Source: Odontesthes bonariensis (lineage: Eukaryota > Chordata > Actinopteri > Atheriniformes > Atherinopsidae). From it: 64,000 bases of DNA. The first letter of the stretch is position 1; each line of letters starts with the position of its first letter. Below the pieces are notes generated by a model. The model had not been told where the DNA came from. It saw only the letters and a program-made list of their open reading frames with translations, and did no database searches. This document shows, in pieces, positions 10,093 through 20,368 of the stretch. The position numbers were made by a program, and so were the translations under genes. The stretch covers positions 39,528,797 to 39,592,796 of the forward strand of contig NC_134507.1 of the NCBI RefSeq assembly GCF_027942865.1. The letters are read 5' to 3'.

Positions 10093-13000
10093 TTTTTTTT
10101 TCCTTATCAGGGGACTTGAAGAGGCTGACGCCGCTCTCATCCTGCCCTGCTGGACCCTTCAGGTCCTCGATGAGGAGGTGGACCAGGCGAAACGTCTCCT
10201 GGGCCCCGAGGGTGACGCGCCGGACATGGTGCTTCAGCTGGTCCCGGGAGACGTACCGCCGGACCACGTCCTCATCACTCACCACCTCCATGGTGGCCGG
10301 GTCTCTGGCCCTGATGGCAGCGATGAGGAGCTGGAGGTCCTCGCGGTTGTAGGCCAGCACCGCCCCGACCAGCGCGGATTTAAAGGGGCCGTATTTGGAG
10401 TGAGCCTCCGTTCTTAGAGCGGCGTCAAAACGGTGGAGCCAGTGGAAAATGTCCAGCCTCACCACCATCCCCTCGTCCACCCAGGACTGGAACATGATCT
10501 CCACCGCGGTCAGACCCTGTGCTTTGCAGCAGCCGCGGTCGATGTAGAGGATCTGGGGGACGGGCTGGTTTGCGAGGCGAAACCTCTCCATCACCCCACG
10601 ACACATGGGCCCCAGCTTCTCCACCGACTCCTCGCAGGTGAGCACAAAGCTGACGATCTGGGAGAGCTCGTTGCCGATGCTGGTGAACCACTCAGCCGAG
10701 CCCTTGCCCTCCCCAGACAGCTTCTTCACCACCTACAACAAAACAAACAAACAAATACAGTTTAGCTTTGCATAATGTGGTGTTTCCCTGTGAGTACTTG
10801 TATGCAACACACTTTTGGCTAACTTGCCTTCTTCGTGGAGTCCATTTTCAGCACTTTGCCGAACGTGGACAGGATCTGGCTCCGGTAATCCTGCACGTTG
10901 TCCGCCTTGGCCAGGAGGAAGGCGTGGCGCAGGAGCCGGGCGCAGGGAACCGCTCTCGGAGGGGGCGGTGCCTGGAACTCCCTGTGGCCCAGCGCAGAGA
11001 TGATGCCTCTGGGTTCCACCAGGACCATGAGGAGTGTGGTGTAGAGGTCCTTCCTCTCGTGGTAGTCCTGCAGGTGGTTCTCCTGCACCTGCCGCCACAC
11101 CTTGACCATCGTGTTACCCTCCGTTCTGTCACGCAGGAGGCGAATGATGGTCTTGTCCACCCCTCGCCTGGCAGTCAGTATGGCGGGAAACCTGGCCCGA
11201 TGTGCCTCGCTCAGCTGCCGGAGGATGGCGTCGTCCCACGCCAGCCACCGACCCATGGGTCCGCTCTCTCCACCTCTGGCAGCCTTGAGACACGGCCCGC
11301 ACGACAACATCTCTGTCGCCAGGGTGTACCAGCCCAACACATCACAGATGTGACGTACCTAAAACAGAGAGAGAGAGAGAGAGAGAGAATCACAGGTCAA
11401 TCACAGGTTGCAGATATGCAACAAGCTTTTTATTTATTTACATTATTTATTTACATTACATTTTTTGCATTTTATGTGTGCTTCACTTTTTCACAACAAA
11501 GATCTGTGAAATCTTTTTGATTTGTTGTTGAATGGAAAGTTTATGATGGTTGCGTTCCGCACTTTGTATTAAGAATGTTCAATAAAGATCTATTACATAC
11601 ATTTTATTGTGGTAGCAGCAGTTCATTATACCTTTTTTGCCAATCGATCTGCAGAGAATGACTTGGTTGTGTGAACAAAATTAATCAGGAAAGCCCACAG
11701 TTGCAAAAATGCAACATTGCCTAAAATGATTAAAAATAGCCCAATTTCAAAAATTCCAAAAATATTGGTGTATTCCCACCCAAAAAGATGCAAGAAGAGC
11801 CAAAATGATTTTTTTCAATGATTATTCGTATGCTTGGGTGCTACAAGGTTAAGTAGTCAATGGTGATGTGTGTATTTCTCTGAGCACAGCTGTGCAGAGA
11901 CTGAGCCTTACCCGGGAGTGGTAGCCAGACTTGGAGAGGTGTGAGTTGCCTCCAGCCCCGGCACACTTCTCTCCGCGCGGACACTTCAGGGAGCACCGCC
12001 ACACTCCAACGGGACGCCAGAAGAAAAAGCGGCCTCGGAAAAAGGCCTGTGGAGTGGGAATGCCGCCGCTCACAAAGCCGGGTGGCTCGGGTGGGTAGAA
12101 CCACATCCGGTCTGACTTCAACACTCGCCGCCTTCTAATGGCGCCCTTTATGTCCTTGTAGACCTGGACTGGTGTGAAGAGGCCTCGCTCGCTGTCCTCC
12201 TTCAGCCAGGGGATGTCGGCAGAGGGGATTCCGTTGGGGTCTTCCCAGAGGCGCACCCAGCCTTCCAGCTCCACCTGCAAGACACAAGGTGTACAACAAC
12301 GCACAACATTTAGTTATTTATTTTCCCTAATGTGGTGATTTTGTGAAATGCATTAACATTGCTTGTGTATTTTGTGATTTTACACTTACAGAAGAGTCAC
12401 TCTGTGACAAGGTGGTGGCAGACGCAGGCTGTGAGGTCGACGGCGGCTCCTCGGGACGAGCATCAGGGGCACCCTGACCAGGCGCTGAGGACGGCACGGG
12501 CGTCTGTTGTTCAGGAGACTCAGTAGAGGCAGCCTTGCTGGTGGACGGCTGTGAGGACAGCAGGAGCTGCTTTGAGGCAGCCTTGCTGGTGGACGGCTGT
12601 GAGGACAGCAGGAGCTGTTCGTGCTGCTTTGAGGCAGCCTTGCTGGTGGACGGCTGTGAGGACAACAGGAGCTGCTTTGAGGCAGCCTTGCTGGTGGACG
12701 GCTGTGAGGACAGCAGGAGCTGCTTTGAGGCAGCCTTGCTGGTGGACGGCTGTGAGGACAGCAGGAGCTGCTTTGAGGCAGCCTTGCTGGTGGACGGCTG
12801 TGAGGACAGCAGGAGCTGCTTTGAGGCAGCCTTGCTGGTGGACGCCTGTGAGGACAGCAGGAGCTGCTTGTGCTGTGTTGAGGCAGCCGTGCTGGTGGAG
12901 GGCTGTGAGGACGGCTTCTGCTGCTTGCTGTGCCTTTCCTTCTTGCTGGTGGACTTCTTTGGAGAAGCTGGCACGCTGGTGGAGAGTGGCGACGGCTGTT

Positions 13001-14128
13001 TGGGACCCTCGGCGGAAATAGGAGGAGGCTGACTGGCGGAGATGGGCTCCCCATGGCTCTCGAAGGTGACGAGGGCATCCACCAGAGCAGTGTCGTCCGG
13101 AGCGTCGTCAGACCATGGCGCCTGGGAGGTGGCAGCTGCAGCAGGGGCCCTTGAAGTGGCAACGGCGGCAGCAGCAGGAGGAGGAGTGGCGCTCTGTGAA
13201 TTACAGGTGAGTGTGAGCTATTACATTATTATTGGGTTTTGCAGTGTAGTTACAGAATGTAGTGTAGTTACCTCTTTACCCAGTATATACTGTCTGAAGC
13301 GTTTGAGTGACTTCGAGGTGATGTCACTCTCCCGCATCAGCAGCCACTGCTTGACAGAGCTGTGGGCCTCCTGCGCCATCCTCCGCTCCTGCTCACTGCC
13401 GGCTTGAGGGTCAGATTGGTGGCGCTGGTACCACTGCCACATCTCGAGGAACGTGAACGACCGGAAACGGCCCATGCCGTAAATGGCCTTGTCCACGTTC
13501 CTCTCGAGGTGGCAGGAGATGGCCGGAAAGAGCTCCACGTACTGCAGCAGGCTGTCCTTCAGCCACTCCTCGTTTAAGGCACCACGCTTCTCCGGCTGCC
13601 GGCTCTCTTTAACGTGGCGGTCGACGAGACTGAAATGCACACACACACACACACATCGCTGTTAGTTTCAGTGAAGGGAAAACTGTTCCTGGCTTGCTTT
13701 GGTTTTCTTGTAAATGCTTACTACTTGACGTAGCCCACGTCGTTCTCGACCAGCCACTTAAAGGTCCAGCCGGTGTAGCGGCCGAAGGTCAGGACCAGCT
13801 GCCCCAAGTACTGGGCCTCAGTCGGCCTCTGTACGCCGCAGCGCCTCTTTGCTGAAGACGGGACATGTTATGACCTCAGTGAACAGGCAAGCAAAAGCTC
13901 TAGTGCACCACATTGTCATTACTTATATATTTATAGTATAAATGCAATGCCAAGATGTTTACCCTCCTCAAAGGCAGTCTTGGGGTCCCTCAGTTTGTCG
14001 TCCCTCGGACAAACCTGACCTCTCCCCTGCTGGGCCTTGGCTGCCTTGGAGGCTGCCAGAACGCATTGCTGCCTCTCTACCGGCAGGCTGGTGTTCAGTA
14101 TGTTGAGGGCTGGCAGCAAAGTATCCAT
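7945..14128 (-). CDS. Ten-exon DUF6729 and DDE transposase-like protein
   Basis: Exons by eye (5' to 3'): 14128-13963, 13851-13722, 13629-13272, 13193-12390, 12274-11912, 11358-10828, 10732-about 10105, 10011-9823, 9731-9289, 9174-7945, giving about 1,600 residues. Phases join correctly except at exon 7/8. Exon 6 ends in a GC donor (AAG/GCAAGT). Order of parts: an N-terminal piece with [20 protein letters not shown]; an alpha-helical RFRSFTFLEMWQWY region; a Ser/Pro/Lys-rich linker of repeated SSQPSTSKAASKQLLL; a FFFWRPVGVWRC region; a DUF6729-like region (ICDVLGWYTLATEML, then LTARRGVDKTIIRLLR); and a DDE-like core with candidate acids in KMDSTKK, ILYIDRGCC and SNSLEGFHK. A basic tail ends KKYKKKDILP. 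I see no stop within the exons. The start is the first ATG in exon 1; a CAATTTCAG acceptor sits just upstream, so a 5' non-coding exon is likely. The likely role is transposase of the surrounding element; host use cannot be excluded. Confidence 0.75.
10054..10087. repeat. (GT)n microsatellite in intron 7
   Basis: About 17 GT dinucleotides between exons 7 and 8 of the transposase-like gene. The donor just upstream is not canonical (CCTGATAAGG follows the last clear codons), so the repeat may have disturbed this intron. Confidence 0.9.
12535..12905 (-). repeat. 48-bp coding repeat in exon 4
   Basis: About eight tandem copies of a 48-bp unit encode SSQPSTSKAASKQLLL on the minus strand, some with extra residues such as HE before QLLL. 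The unit is a multiple of three, so the frame is kept. It forms a flexible, basic, Ser-rich linker between the N-terminal and DUF6729 parts of the protein. Confidence 0.9.
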
Positions 14129-14379
14129 GTCCTGAAATTGTCAACAGACTTTTAGCAATATCATGATCATTATAACCATTGCAATAGTCACTATTATTAG
14201 ACAAATGGAGGCAAAAGCCATAGCATTGCCACCAGAATTGAAAATGTACAATAGGCAAATGTAACACGTATTAAAATTCATACAAACGAGGTGGATATTT
14301 TATTTTTTTTTGCATAAATAATGTCACCGGGCCAAATCACAGACGCACTTGACAGAGTTGCAGCTCGAAAGGGCGCATG

Positions 14380-15065
14380 TGCACTGTCGCTGGTGTCACT
14401 CGACTTTCATTTTACAACGCTAAAAACGTTATCTATTATCTGTTGATGTTACATTCACAAAGTAGACAGGAAAACGATATAAATATAGCCATGCTGTATT
14501 TTTTTCTTTTGCTAAAAATAAACTTTATAGCGTTGCTAACACCCTCCGGTCACCCAGCTTTAACATTACGCTAAAAACCTTGTATTCCAAATAAACAGGT
14601 GATCTTTTTGATAAATTACAGAGGTATATCGCTAGAATATGATCGTAGTAGGTAAATGCGGGACATTTTTATCAATTACAGAGGTATATCGCCAGAATAT
14701 GATCGCAGACGAGCAAGAGGGTCTGGCTGCAGACCTGTACTGCCGCTGGTGTCACTCGACTTCCATGTTACAACGTTAAAAACGTTATCTGTTATCTGTT
14801 GATGTGACATTCACAAAGTAGACAGGAAAACGATATAAATAAAGCCATGCTGTATATTTTTTTTGCTAAAAATAAACTTTATAGCGTTGCTAACACCCTA
14901 CGGTCACCCAGCTTTAACATTACGCTAAAAACCTTGTATTACAAATAAACAGGTGATCTTTTTGATAAATTACAGAGGTATATCGCTAGAATATGATCGT
15001 AGTAGGTAAATGCGGGACATTTTTTATCAATTACAGAGGTATATCGCTAGAATATGATCGTAGTA
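14380..15065. repeat. Two tandem copies of a ~350-bp segment upstream of the gene
   Basis: 14383-14713 and 14736-15063 align nearly end to end (CGCTGGTGTCACTCGACTT, then GTAGACAGGAAAACGATATA, then AGGTATATCGC). A further partial copy of the AGAGGTATATCG part occurs in each. The block lies between the first exon and the right end of the element, so it may hold 5' UTR or promoter sequence. No open frame was recognised. Confidence 0.8.
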
Positions 15066-15118
15066 ACAAACTGTACCTTCGTAGCAGCCTCTCGGTATTT
15101 CGCGAGTTGGTTTGGCTT

Positions 15119-15322
15119 GAATTGGCAAAGAGCCTCTCTGATTGGCTTAGAGTGTACGTTTAGAATGTAGACTCCTCTCTGATTGGCCTAGAGTCTACAT
15201 TTAGAATGTAGACTCCTCTCTGATTGAACTAGAGTCTACACTTAACGTAGACTCTAGGCCAATGACAGGCTGTAACTGTCTACAAGAAACGTAGACTTTT
15301 GCACTTCAGTTCGGAAATCTTC
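15119..15322. repeat. Right terminal region with subterminal repeats
   Basis: Three direct copies of CTCTCTGATTG followed by GCTTAGAGT, GCCTAGAGTC or AACTAGAGTC lie at about 15134, 15174 and 15216. One inverted copy (GACTCTAGGCCAATG) lies at 15250-15264. Each carries ATTGG, the inverted CCAAT core, so the same array could serve as transposase-binding sites, promoter elements for the minus-strand gene, or both. The outer end is TTTTGCACTTCAGTTCGG and so on to 15322. Confidence 0.6.
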
Positions 15323-15397
15323 TGCGAATTCCCCAAATGTGGGAATCTCGACTGCATAATTTCTGGTAGTGGGGGACTGCGTTCGCGCTCTCCCCTG
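15323..15397 (+). pseudogene. U1 snRNA gene fragment, nt 90-164
   Basis: Identical to the 3' part of the following U1 genes, from TGCGAATTCCCC through the GTAGTGGGGGACTGCG stem to CTCCCCTG. It is the downstream half of the U1 gene split by the 8.7-kb element; the first seven bases duplicate those at 6617-6623. The downstream 712-bp spacer is intact. Confidence 0.92.
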
Positions 15398-15945
15398 ATT
15401 TGACTGTATAACGTAAATATCCCTGGGCAACTCTACCTTGGTTTTTGTCCTGGCGTTGCTGCTTTAACGACACCTTTCCATCTTTAAAACCCATGTTTTG
15501 AAAGGTTTGCTGAATGCTGCGGCAGGTCTGCACAGCTGATATGCAGCTGCGCAGTTGTCAGGTGAGGTCATACGGTGCAGTCACCCCAGGCAGGTGGGCG
15601 TTGCCTTAGTGATGGCAACAACGAGATGAGAATACGGCAGCATTTCTGCACTGGAGATATTAAGCCGTGAGGGTTTGCCTCAACTAAGAATTTTCCCAGT
15701 GTGGGTGGGTGTGGCTCTAGAGACGGGGAGAGTGGAAAAACTAAATCAATTTGTGCTCCAAGTTCCTTGGTTGTTGAAACAAGAACTGATCAGAAAGATG
15801 AAGAAAAGCCGGACTGTTTTAATCTGCAAGCTTTTCAGATTCAGGTTAGCTGCTGGCATGGCACTGCAGACAGTTGAATTTGCTGCACCGTCCGGCCGAG
15901 TGAGGCACCTGGAAAAGAGGTGTCAGCTTCTGACAGTTCCAACTC

Positions 15946-16109
15946 ATACTTACCTGGCAGGGGAGATACCATGATCAAGAAGGTGGTTCACCCAGGACGA
16001 GGCTCAGCCATTGCACACCGGCTGTACTGACCCTTGCGAATTCCCCAAATGTGGGAATCTCGACTGCATAATTTCTGGTAGTGGGGGACTGCGTTCGCGC
16101 TCTCCCCTG
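15946..16109 (+). ncRNA. U1 snRNA, copy 1
   Basis: 164 bp, the usual U1 length. The 5' end ATACTTACCTGGCAGGGGAG contains the sequence that pairs with 5' splice sites. The Sm site is AATTTCTGG and the 3' stem TAGTGGGGGACTGCGTTCGC ends CTCCCCTG. The region just downstream (ATTTGACTGTATAACGTAAA) is where a 3' box would lie. U1 RNA forms the U1 snRNP that defines 5' splice sites. Confidence 0.93.
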
Positions 16110-16657
16110 ATTTGACTGTATAATGTAAATATCCCTGGGCAACTCTACCTTGGTTTTTGTCCTGGCGTTGCTGCTTTAACGACACCTTTCCATCTTTAAA
16201 ACCCATGTTTTGCAAGGTTTGCTGAATGCTGCGGCAGGTCTGCACAGCTGATATGCAGCTGCGCAGTTGTCAGGTGAGGTCATACAGTGCAGTCACCCCA
16301 GGCAGGTGGGCGTTGCCTTAGTGATGGCAACAACGAGATGAGAATACGGCAGCATTTCTGCACTGGAGATATTAAGCCGTGAGGGTTTGCCTCAACTAAG
16401 AATTTTCCCAGTGTGGGTGGGTGTGGCTCTAGAGATGGGGAGAGTGGGAAAACTAAATCAATTTGTGCTCCAAGTTCCTTGGTTGTTGAAACAAGAACTG
16501 ATCAGAAAGATGAAGAAAAGCCGGACTGTTTTAATCTTTAAGCTTTTCAGATTCAGGTTAGCTGCTGGCATGGCACTGCAGACAGTTGAATTTGCTGCAC
16601 CGTCCGGCCGAGTGAGGCACCTGGAAAAGAGGTGTCAGCCTCTGACAGTTCCAACTC

Positions 16658-16821
16658 ATACTTACCTGGCAGGGGAGATACCATGATCAAGAAGGTGGTT
16701 CACCCAGGACGAGGCTCAGCCATTGCACACCGGCTGTACTGACCCTTGCGAATTCCCCAAATGTGGGAATCTCGACTGCATAATTTCTGGTAGTGGGGGA
16801 CTGCGTTCGCGCTCTCCCCTG
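16658..16821 (+). ncRNA. U1 snRNA, copy 2
   Basis: Identical to copy 1 across the 164-bp transcript as far as I can read, with the same 5' end, Sm site and 3' stem. The downstream sequence differs by ACTGAATAACG in place of ACTGTATAACG. Confidence 0.93.
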
Positions 16822-17369
16822 ATTTGACTGAATAACGTAAATATCCCTGGGCAACTCTACCTTGGTTTTTGTCCTGGCGTTGCTGCTTTAACGACACCTT
16901 TCCATCTTTAAAACCCATGTTTTGCAAGGTTTGCTGAATGCTGCGGCAGGTCTGCACAGCTGATATGCAGCTGCGCAGTTGTCAGGTGAGGTCATACAGT
17001 GCAGTCACCCCAGGCAGGTGGGCGTTGCCTTAGTGATGGCAACAACGAGATGAGAATACGGCAGCATGTCTGCACTGGAGATATTAAGCCGTGAGGGTTT
17101 GCCTCAACTAAGAATTTTCCCAGTGTGGGTGGGTGTGGCTCTAGAGACGGGGAGAGTGGAAAAACTAAATCAATTTGTGCTCCAAGTTCCTTGGTTGTTG
17201 AAACAAGAACTGATCAGAAAGATGAAGAAAAGCCGGAGTGTTTTAATCTGCAAGCTTTTCAGATTCAGGTTAGCTGCTGGCATGGCACTGCAGACAGTTG
17301 AATTTGATGCACCGTCCGGCCGAGTGAGGCACCTGGAAAAGAGGTGTCAGCCTCTGACAGTTCCAACTC

Positions 17370-17533
17370 ATACTTACCTGGCAGGGGAGATACCATGATC
17401 AAGAAGGTGGTTCACTCAGGACGAGGCTCAGCCATTGCACACCGGCTGTACTGACCCTAGCGAATTCCCCAAATGTGGGAATCTCGACTGCATCATTTCT
17501 GGTAGTGGGGGACTGCGTTCGCGCTCTCCCCTG
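17370..17533 (+). ncRNA. U1 snRNA, copy 3 (variant)
   Basis: 164 bp with an intact 5' splice-site-pairing end. It differs from copies 1 and 2 at three places: CACTCAGG for CACCCAGG, CCCTAGCG for CCCTTGCG, and GCATCATTTCTGG for GCATAATTTCTGG. The last change hits the first base of the Sm site, so this copy may assemble poorly and could be a pseudogene. Confidence 0.85.
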
Positions 17534-18346
17534 ATTTGACTGTATAACGTGAATATCCCTTGGCAAGGCCCTCAGCTTGTACAAAGTGCAAAATCGGATT
17601 TAGACTTTAGGACAAATAAGGCATATTATTGGGTAAAAGATTTGTCAATCAAATCCATGGAGAGGGAGGGATGGGAAATCATGGGCATGCTGTACTATTG
17701 GTCAATTAGCTGTCAAAAGCTGCCAGGCCATGTGGTGAAGTGTTGTGGCAGGGTGAATCTAGGGAAATGTACAAAATACGACTTAAATGATCGTTTTATA
17801 CAAGTGTTTTGTCTAATTGGGAGTGTTGGACATTGAATCGTGTTTTAATGATTGCATTGCTGTCTATTGATCACTTTTGAGTGATTTATTAATTCACCCA
17901 CCAGCTGGTACTTGGTATTGTATGAAAAAAAGAAAAAGGTGGTTAAAAAAAGACATGAGACTAATTGGTGTGGCTATTTTCAGAAACATTTGGATGTGAA
18001 TGTAAACAAAAACTCTAAAGCTCTTATTTTTGTCTTTCCATAGGTCGACCCGCTGGTTTGAGGCCTACATGGTGATTATGGGGGAAATGACACACTGTTA
18101 CCTCTGCAACATTGTCTATTAAGTCAATAAACTTTTTTTATTTCTTCACAGTTGTATGCTGTTCATGTGTTTATTATTACAGATGATGGTATATCATGAA
18201 TGATTATAATTACTGGTAGGTTACATTATAATGAATAGATTGAAGGAGAACATTGAAAGTGTTGACTTGGAAATGACACAACACACTGCTACTGCGATTC
18301 AAGGCACTTTAAGGGCTGAAGTGCATTTATTCAAGTGCATTCTCAT

Positions 18347-18420
18347 TTAGTAAACAAAGTTAACACATGTATAGTGCACATTTTTCATGACAAGACATTT
18401 TAAATTAAGTGTGTGAGGGG

Positions 18421-18451
<31 letters not shown>

Positions 18452-18560
18452 AGGGGGAGGTGGAGGTGGAGGGAGAGTGTGTGTGTGTGAGACAGAGACA
18501 GACTGACTGACCAGGAGCAGTGGGCAGACAGGAGAGAGAGCCATGTGCAACAGCAGATAT
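18347..18560. repeat. Purine-rich low-complexity tract
   Basis: A GA and G-rich stretch, including (GA)n then a G run near 18420-18448 and (GT)n near 18477-18490, in the 3' flank of the truncated gene. No coding meaning. Confidence 0.8.
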
Positions 18561-18732
18561 GGGAACAAACAAGAAATCAAGTGTAAGTGAACAATACAAA
18601 TGAGAACTGTATACATGTGCATGTAGGAGTGCAATCAGGAAACTATATACACAAACAACAACATAGGGACATCAAAGATAAGAGAAAAAAAAAGTTCAGA
18701 CAAGTCAAGATCAGTCACTGGGCCTCAGTCAT

Positions 18733-20368
18733 TTACCAGCCGTTGATGTCACAGATGGGCCTCACCGTGTTGCCGTAGCCACAGCGGTACAGGAAAGCCT
18801 TCGGGTTGTCCTTGGCAGGGCAGCCGGGCTCGGTGCAGCGGACGCTGTAGCGCCACACACCAACTGGCCTCCAGAAGAAGACGCGGTGTCGGAAGAAACT
18901 GTCTGCCACGGGGACCGTGCTGCCATCCACCACACCGGGCATCTCGGGAGGGTGGAACCACATCTTTTCACTCTTCAGGACCTTCCTCCACCTATTCCTG
19001 CCGTACATGTCAGAGAAGGGCCGCGGCTTCAGAAAGAGCCCCCTCTCCTCATCCTCCTTCAGCCACTTAATGTCTTGCTCGGGCAGCCCGCTGTCCTCAG
19101 CCTCCCAGGATTTGTGCCATCCTTCAAACAGGATGGCGTCTTCACCACCAACTGCCTCCTGTGACTGGCTCTCTGTAAATACAAAAAAACCCAAAACACA
19201 TTGAATATAGTATATCCACACTGTCGAATGAGGCTTTTCATTACAGCAGCCCACTGGATGTGACATGCATGATCTGTGTGCTATTAGCCAGTAAACTAAT
19301 ACAACTTGTGTTAAATGAATATGTACCTTGTGTTTCGTAGGTGGACAGAGCCTCCACAAGCAGAGCGTCGTCTTCTCAGCTGGGGTCTGCTGAGCTGGCA
19401 GTGGTGGCTGATGGACGGGGCGCAAAGAAGGAGGGTACCGGTGAAGAGGTAGGCACAGCTGCACGGGTGCTGGGGTGGCAGGCGATGGTGCTGGGGCAGC
19501 CGACTTGGAGGAGGCCTTCTTCTTCGGCTTTGCGGTGGAGGTGGGGGATGCTGCTGCTGCTGCTGGTGCTGAAGGGGGCTTTGTGGTGGAGGTAGGTGTG
19601 GCTGATGGACGAGCCTTGCTGGTGATGGAGGGAGGTGCAGGAGGAGGAGGTGATGGAGGGGCCTTGCTGGTGGTGGGTGGTGCTGCTGCTGCTGCTGCAG
19701 ATGCTGCTGGGGGCTTGCTGGAGGAAGCAGACGCGGTGGAAGGAGTGGCTACACCCTGCTTAGGAGGAATATTACATTTCAGTTTTGCTGAATACATTTG
19801 TTATGTCATTCCTTTATACACATGTTCACCTGCACACATACCTCCTTGTCCAGAATGTACTTTCTGAACCTCTTGAGGGCCTTTGAATTGATGTCATCCT
19901 CCTTCATGATGAGCCACTGTGTCACCGACGTGTAGGCCTCCTGCGCCCTCTTCCTCTCAGCGTCGCTGCCAGCCTGAGGATCCGCCAGGAGCCTCTTGTG
20001 CAGGCTGTACCACTGCCACATCTCCAGGTAGGTGAACGACTTGAACCTCCCCTGTCCATAGATGGCCCGGTCCACATTCACCTCCAGGTGGCACGAGACG
20101 GTGGTGAAGAGGTGCGCGTACTTGACCAGCTGCTCCTTCAGCCACTCGTCGTTGATGGTCTTCCTCTTCTCAGGGTGCCTCATCTCCTTCATGTGGCGGT
20201 CGACGATGCTGAAATGGCATAGTAATGTAACATAGTGATACAGTACTATTAAGTTATAACACTATTCACATGGCGATCACTTACTATTTGCAGTAGCTGA
20301 CATCATTCTCGACCAGCCACTTGAAGCTCTTGCTGGTGTACTGGCCAAAGGTCATCACCAGCTGCCCC
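18733..20368 (-). pseudogene. Truncated DUF6729-family gene, N-terminal part only
   Basis: Exons by homology to the gene at 7945-14128: 20368-20285 (partial; [14 protein letters not shown]), 20208-19842 (VDRHMKEMRHPEKR, then RFKSFTYLEMWQWY), 19755-19327 (Ala/Pro/Ser-rich linker) and 19172-18733 (VFFWRPVGVWRYSV to ICDINGW then TAA). The last exon reads straight through a point where the larger gene has an intron and stops just inside the DUF6729 region, so the transposase core is absent. The frame that splices into the last exon (DALLVEALSTYETQ) is interrupted by a TGA just upstream and differs from the frame at the start of that exon. With the missing first exon, this argues for a pseudogene. 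Confidence 0.65.

Larger units (their letters stand above)
6624..15322 (-). mobile_element. DUF6729/DDE transposon inserted in a U1 snRNA gene
   Basis: An 8,699-bp unit between two U1 fragments, flanked by the 7-bp direct repeat TGCGAAT (6617-6623 and 15323-15329; U1 nt 90-96). The two ends form imperfect inverted repeats. The left end starts GGCGATGTGCTGAATAGG and the right end, inverted, starts GAAGATTTCCGAACTG. Both carry AGTGCAA 18-19 bp from the tip and CATTGGCYTAGAGTC 40-60 bp in. The only gene inside is the ten-exon minus-strand gene 7945-14128, with about 1.2-1.3 kb of non-coding sequence on each side. The target duplication, the paired ends and the DDE-type gene support a DNA transposon. 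The superfamily is not certain; KDZ/Zisupton-like elements are the nearest idea I have. Confidence 0.75.
15324..17566 (+). repeat. 712-bp tandem U1 snRNA array
   Basis: U1 starts lie at 15946, 16658 and 17370, exactly 712 bp apart, and the spacers are nearly identical (for example ATGGCAACAACGAGATGAGA and GTGGGTGGGTGTGGCTCTAG in each). The array is closed on the left by the split U1 half and on the right by another element starting at 17567. Its uniformity points to recent amplification or gene conversion. Confidence 0.92.
17567..20368 (-). mobile_element. Second, truncated DUF6729-type element next to U1
   Basis: The U1 repeat unit stops after CTTGGCAA at 17566, 33 bp beyond U1 copy 3, and a new sequence begins GGCCCTCAGCTTGTACAAAG. 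It carries AGTGCAA 19 bp from the edge, as the first element does. The distance from this edge to the gene stop (about 1.2 kb) is also close to that in the first element (about 1.3 kb). At 20368 the homology ends in exon 2 and passes directly into Keno LINE sequence, so the right part is lost. Confidence 0.55.

Noticed and set aside
12535-13032. Plus-strand open frames with repeated LLVDGCEDSRSCFEA
   Set aside because: Antisense of the 48-bp coding repeat of exon 4; the minus-strand frame is fixed by splice sites and phase.
15675-17398. Repeated ~100-residue open frames in the U1 array, on both strands
   Set aside because: They cover U1 snRNA and its spacers and repeat every 712 bp only because the array does.
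17549-17836. 95-codon plus-strand frame after U1 copy 3
   Set aside because: It crosses from U1 spacer into the edge of the second element, with no splice sites or recognisable protein.
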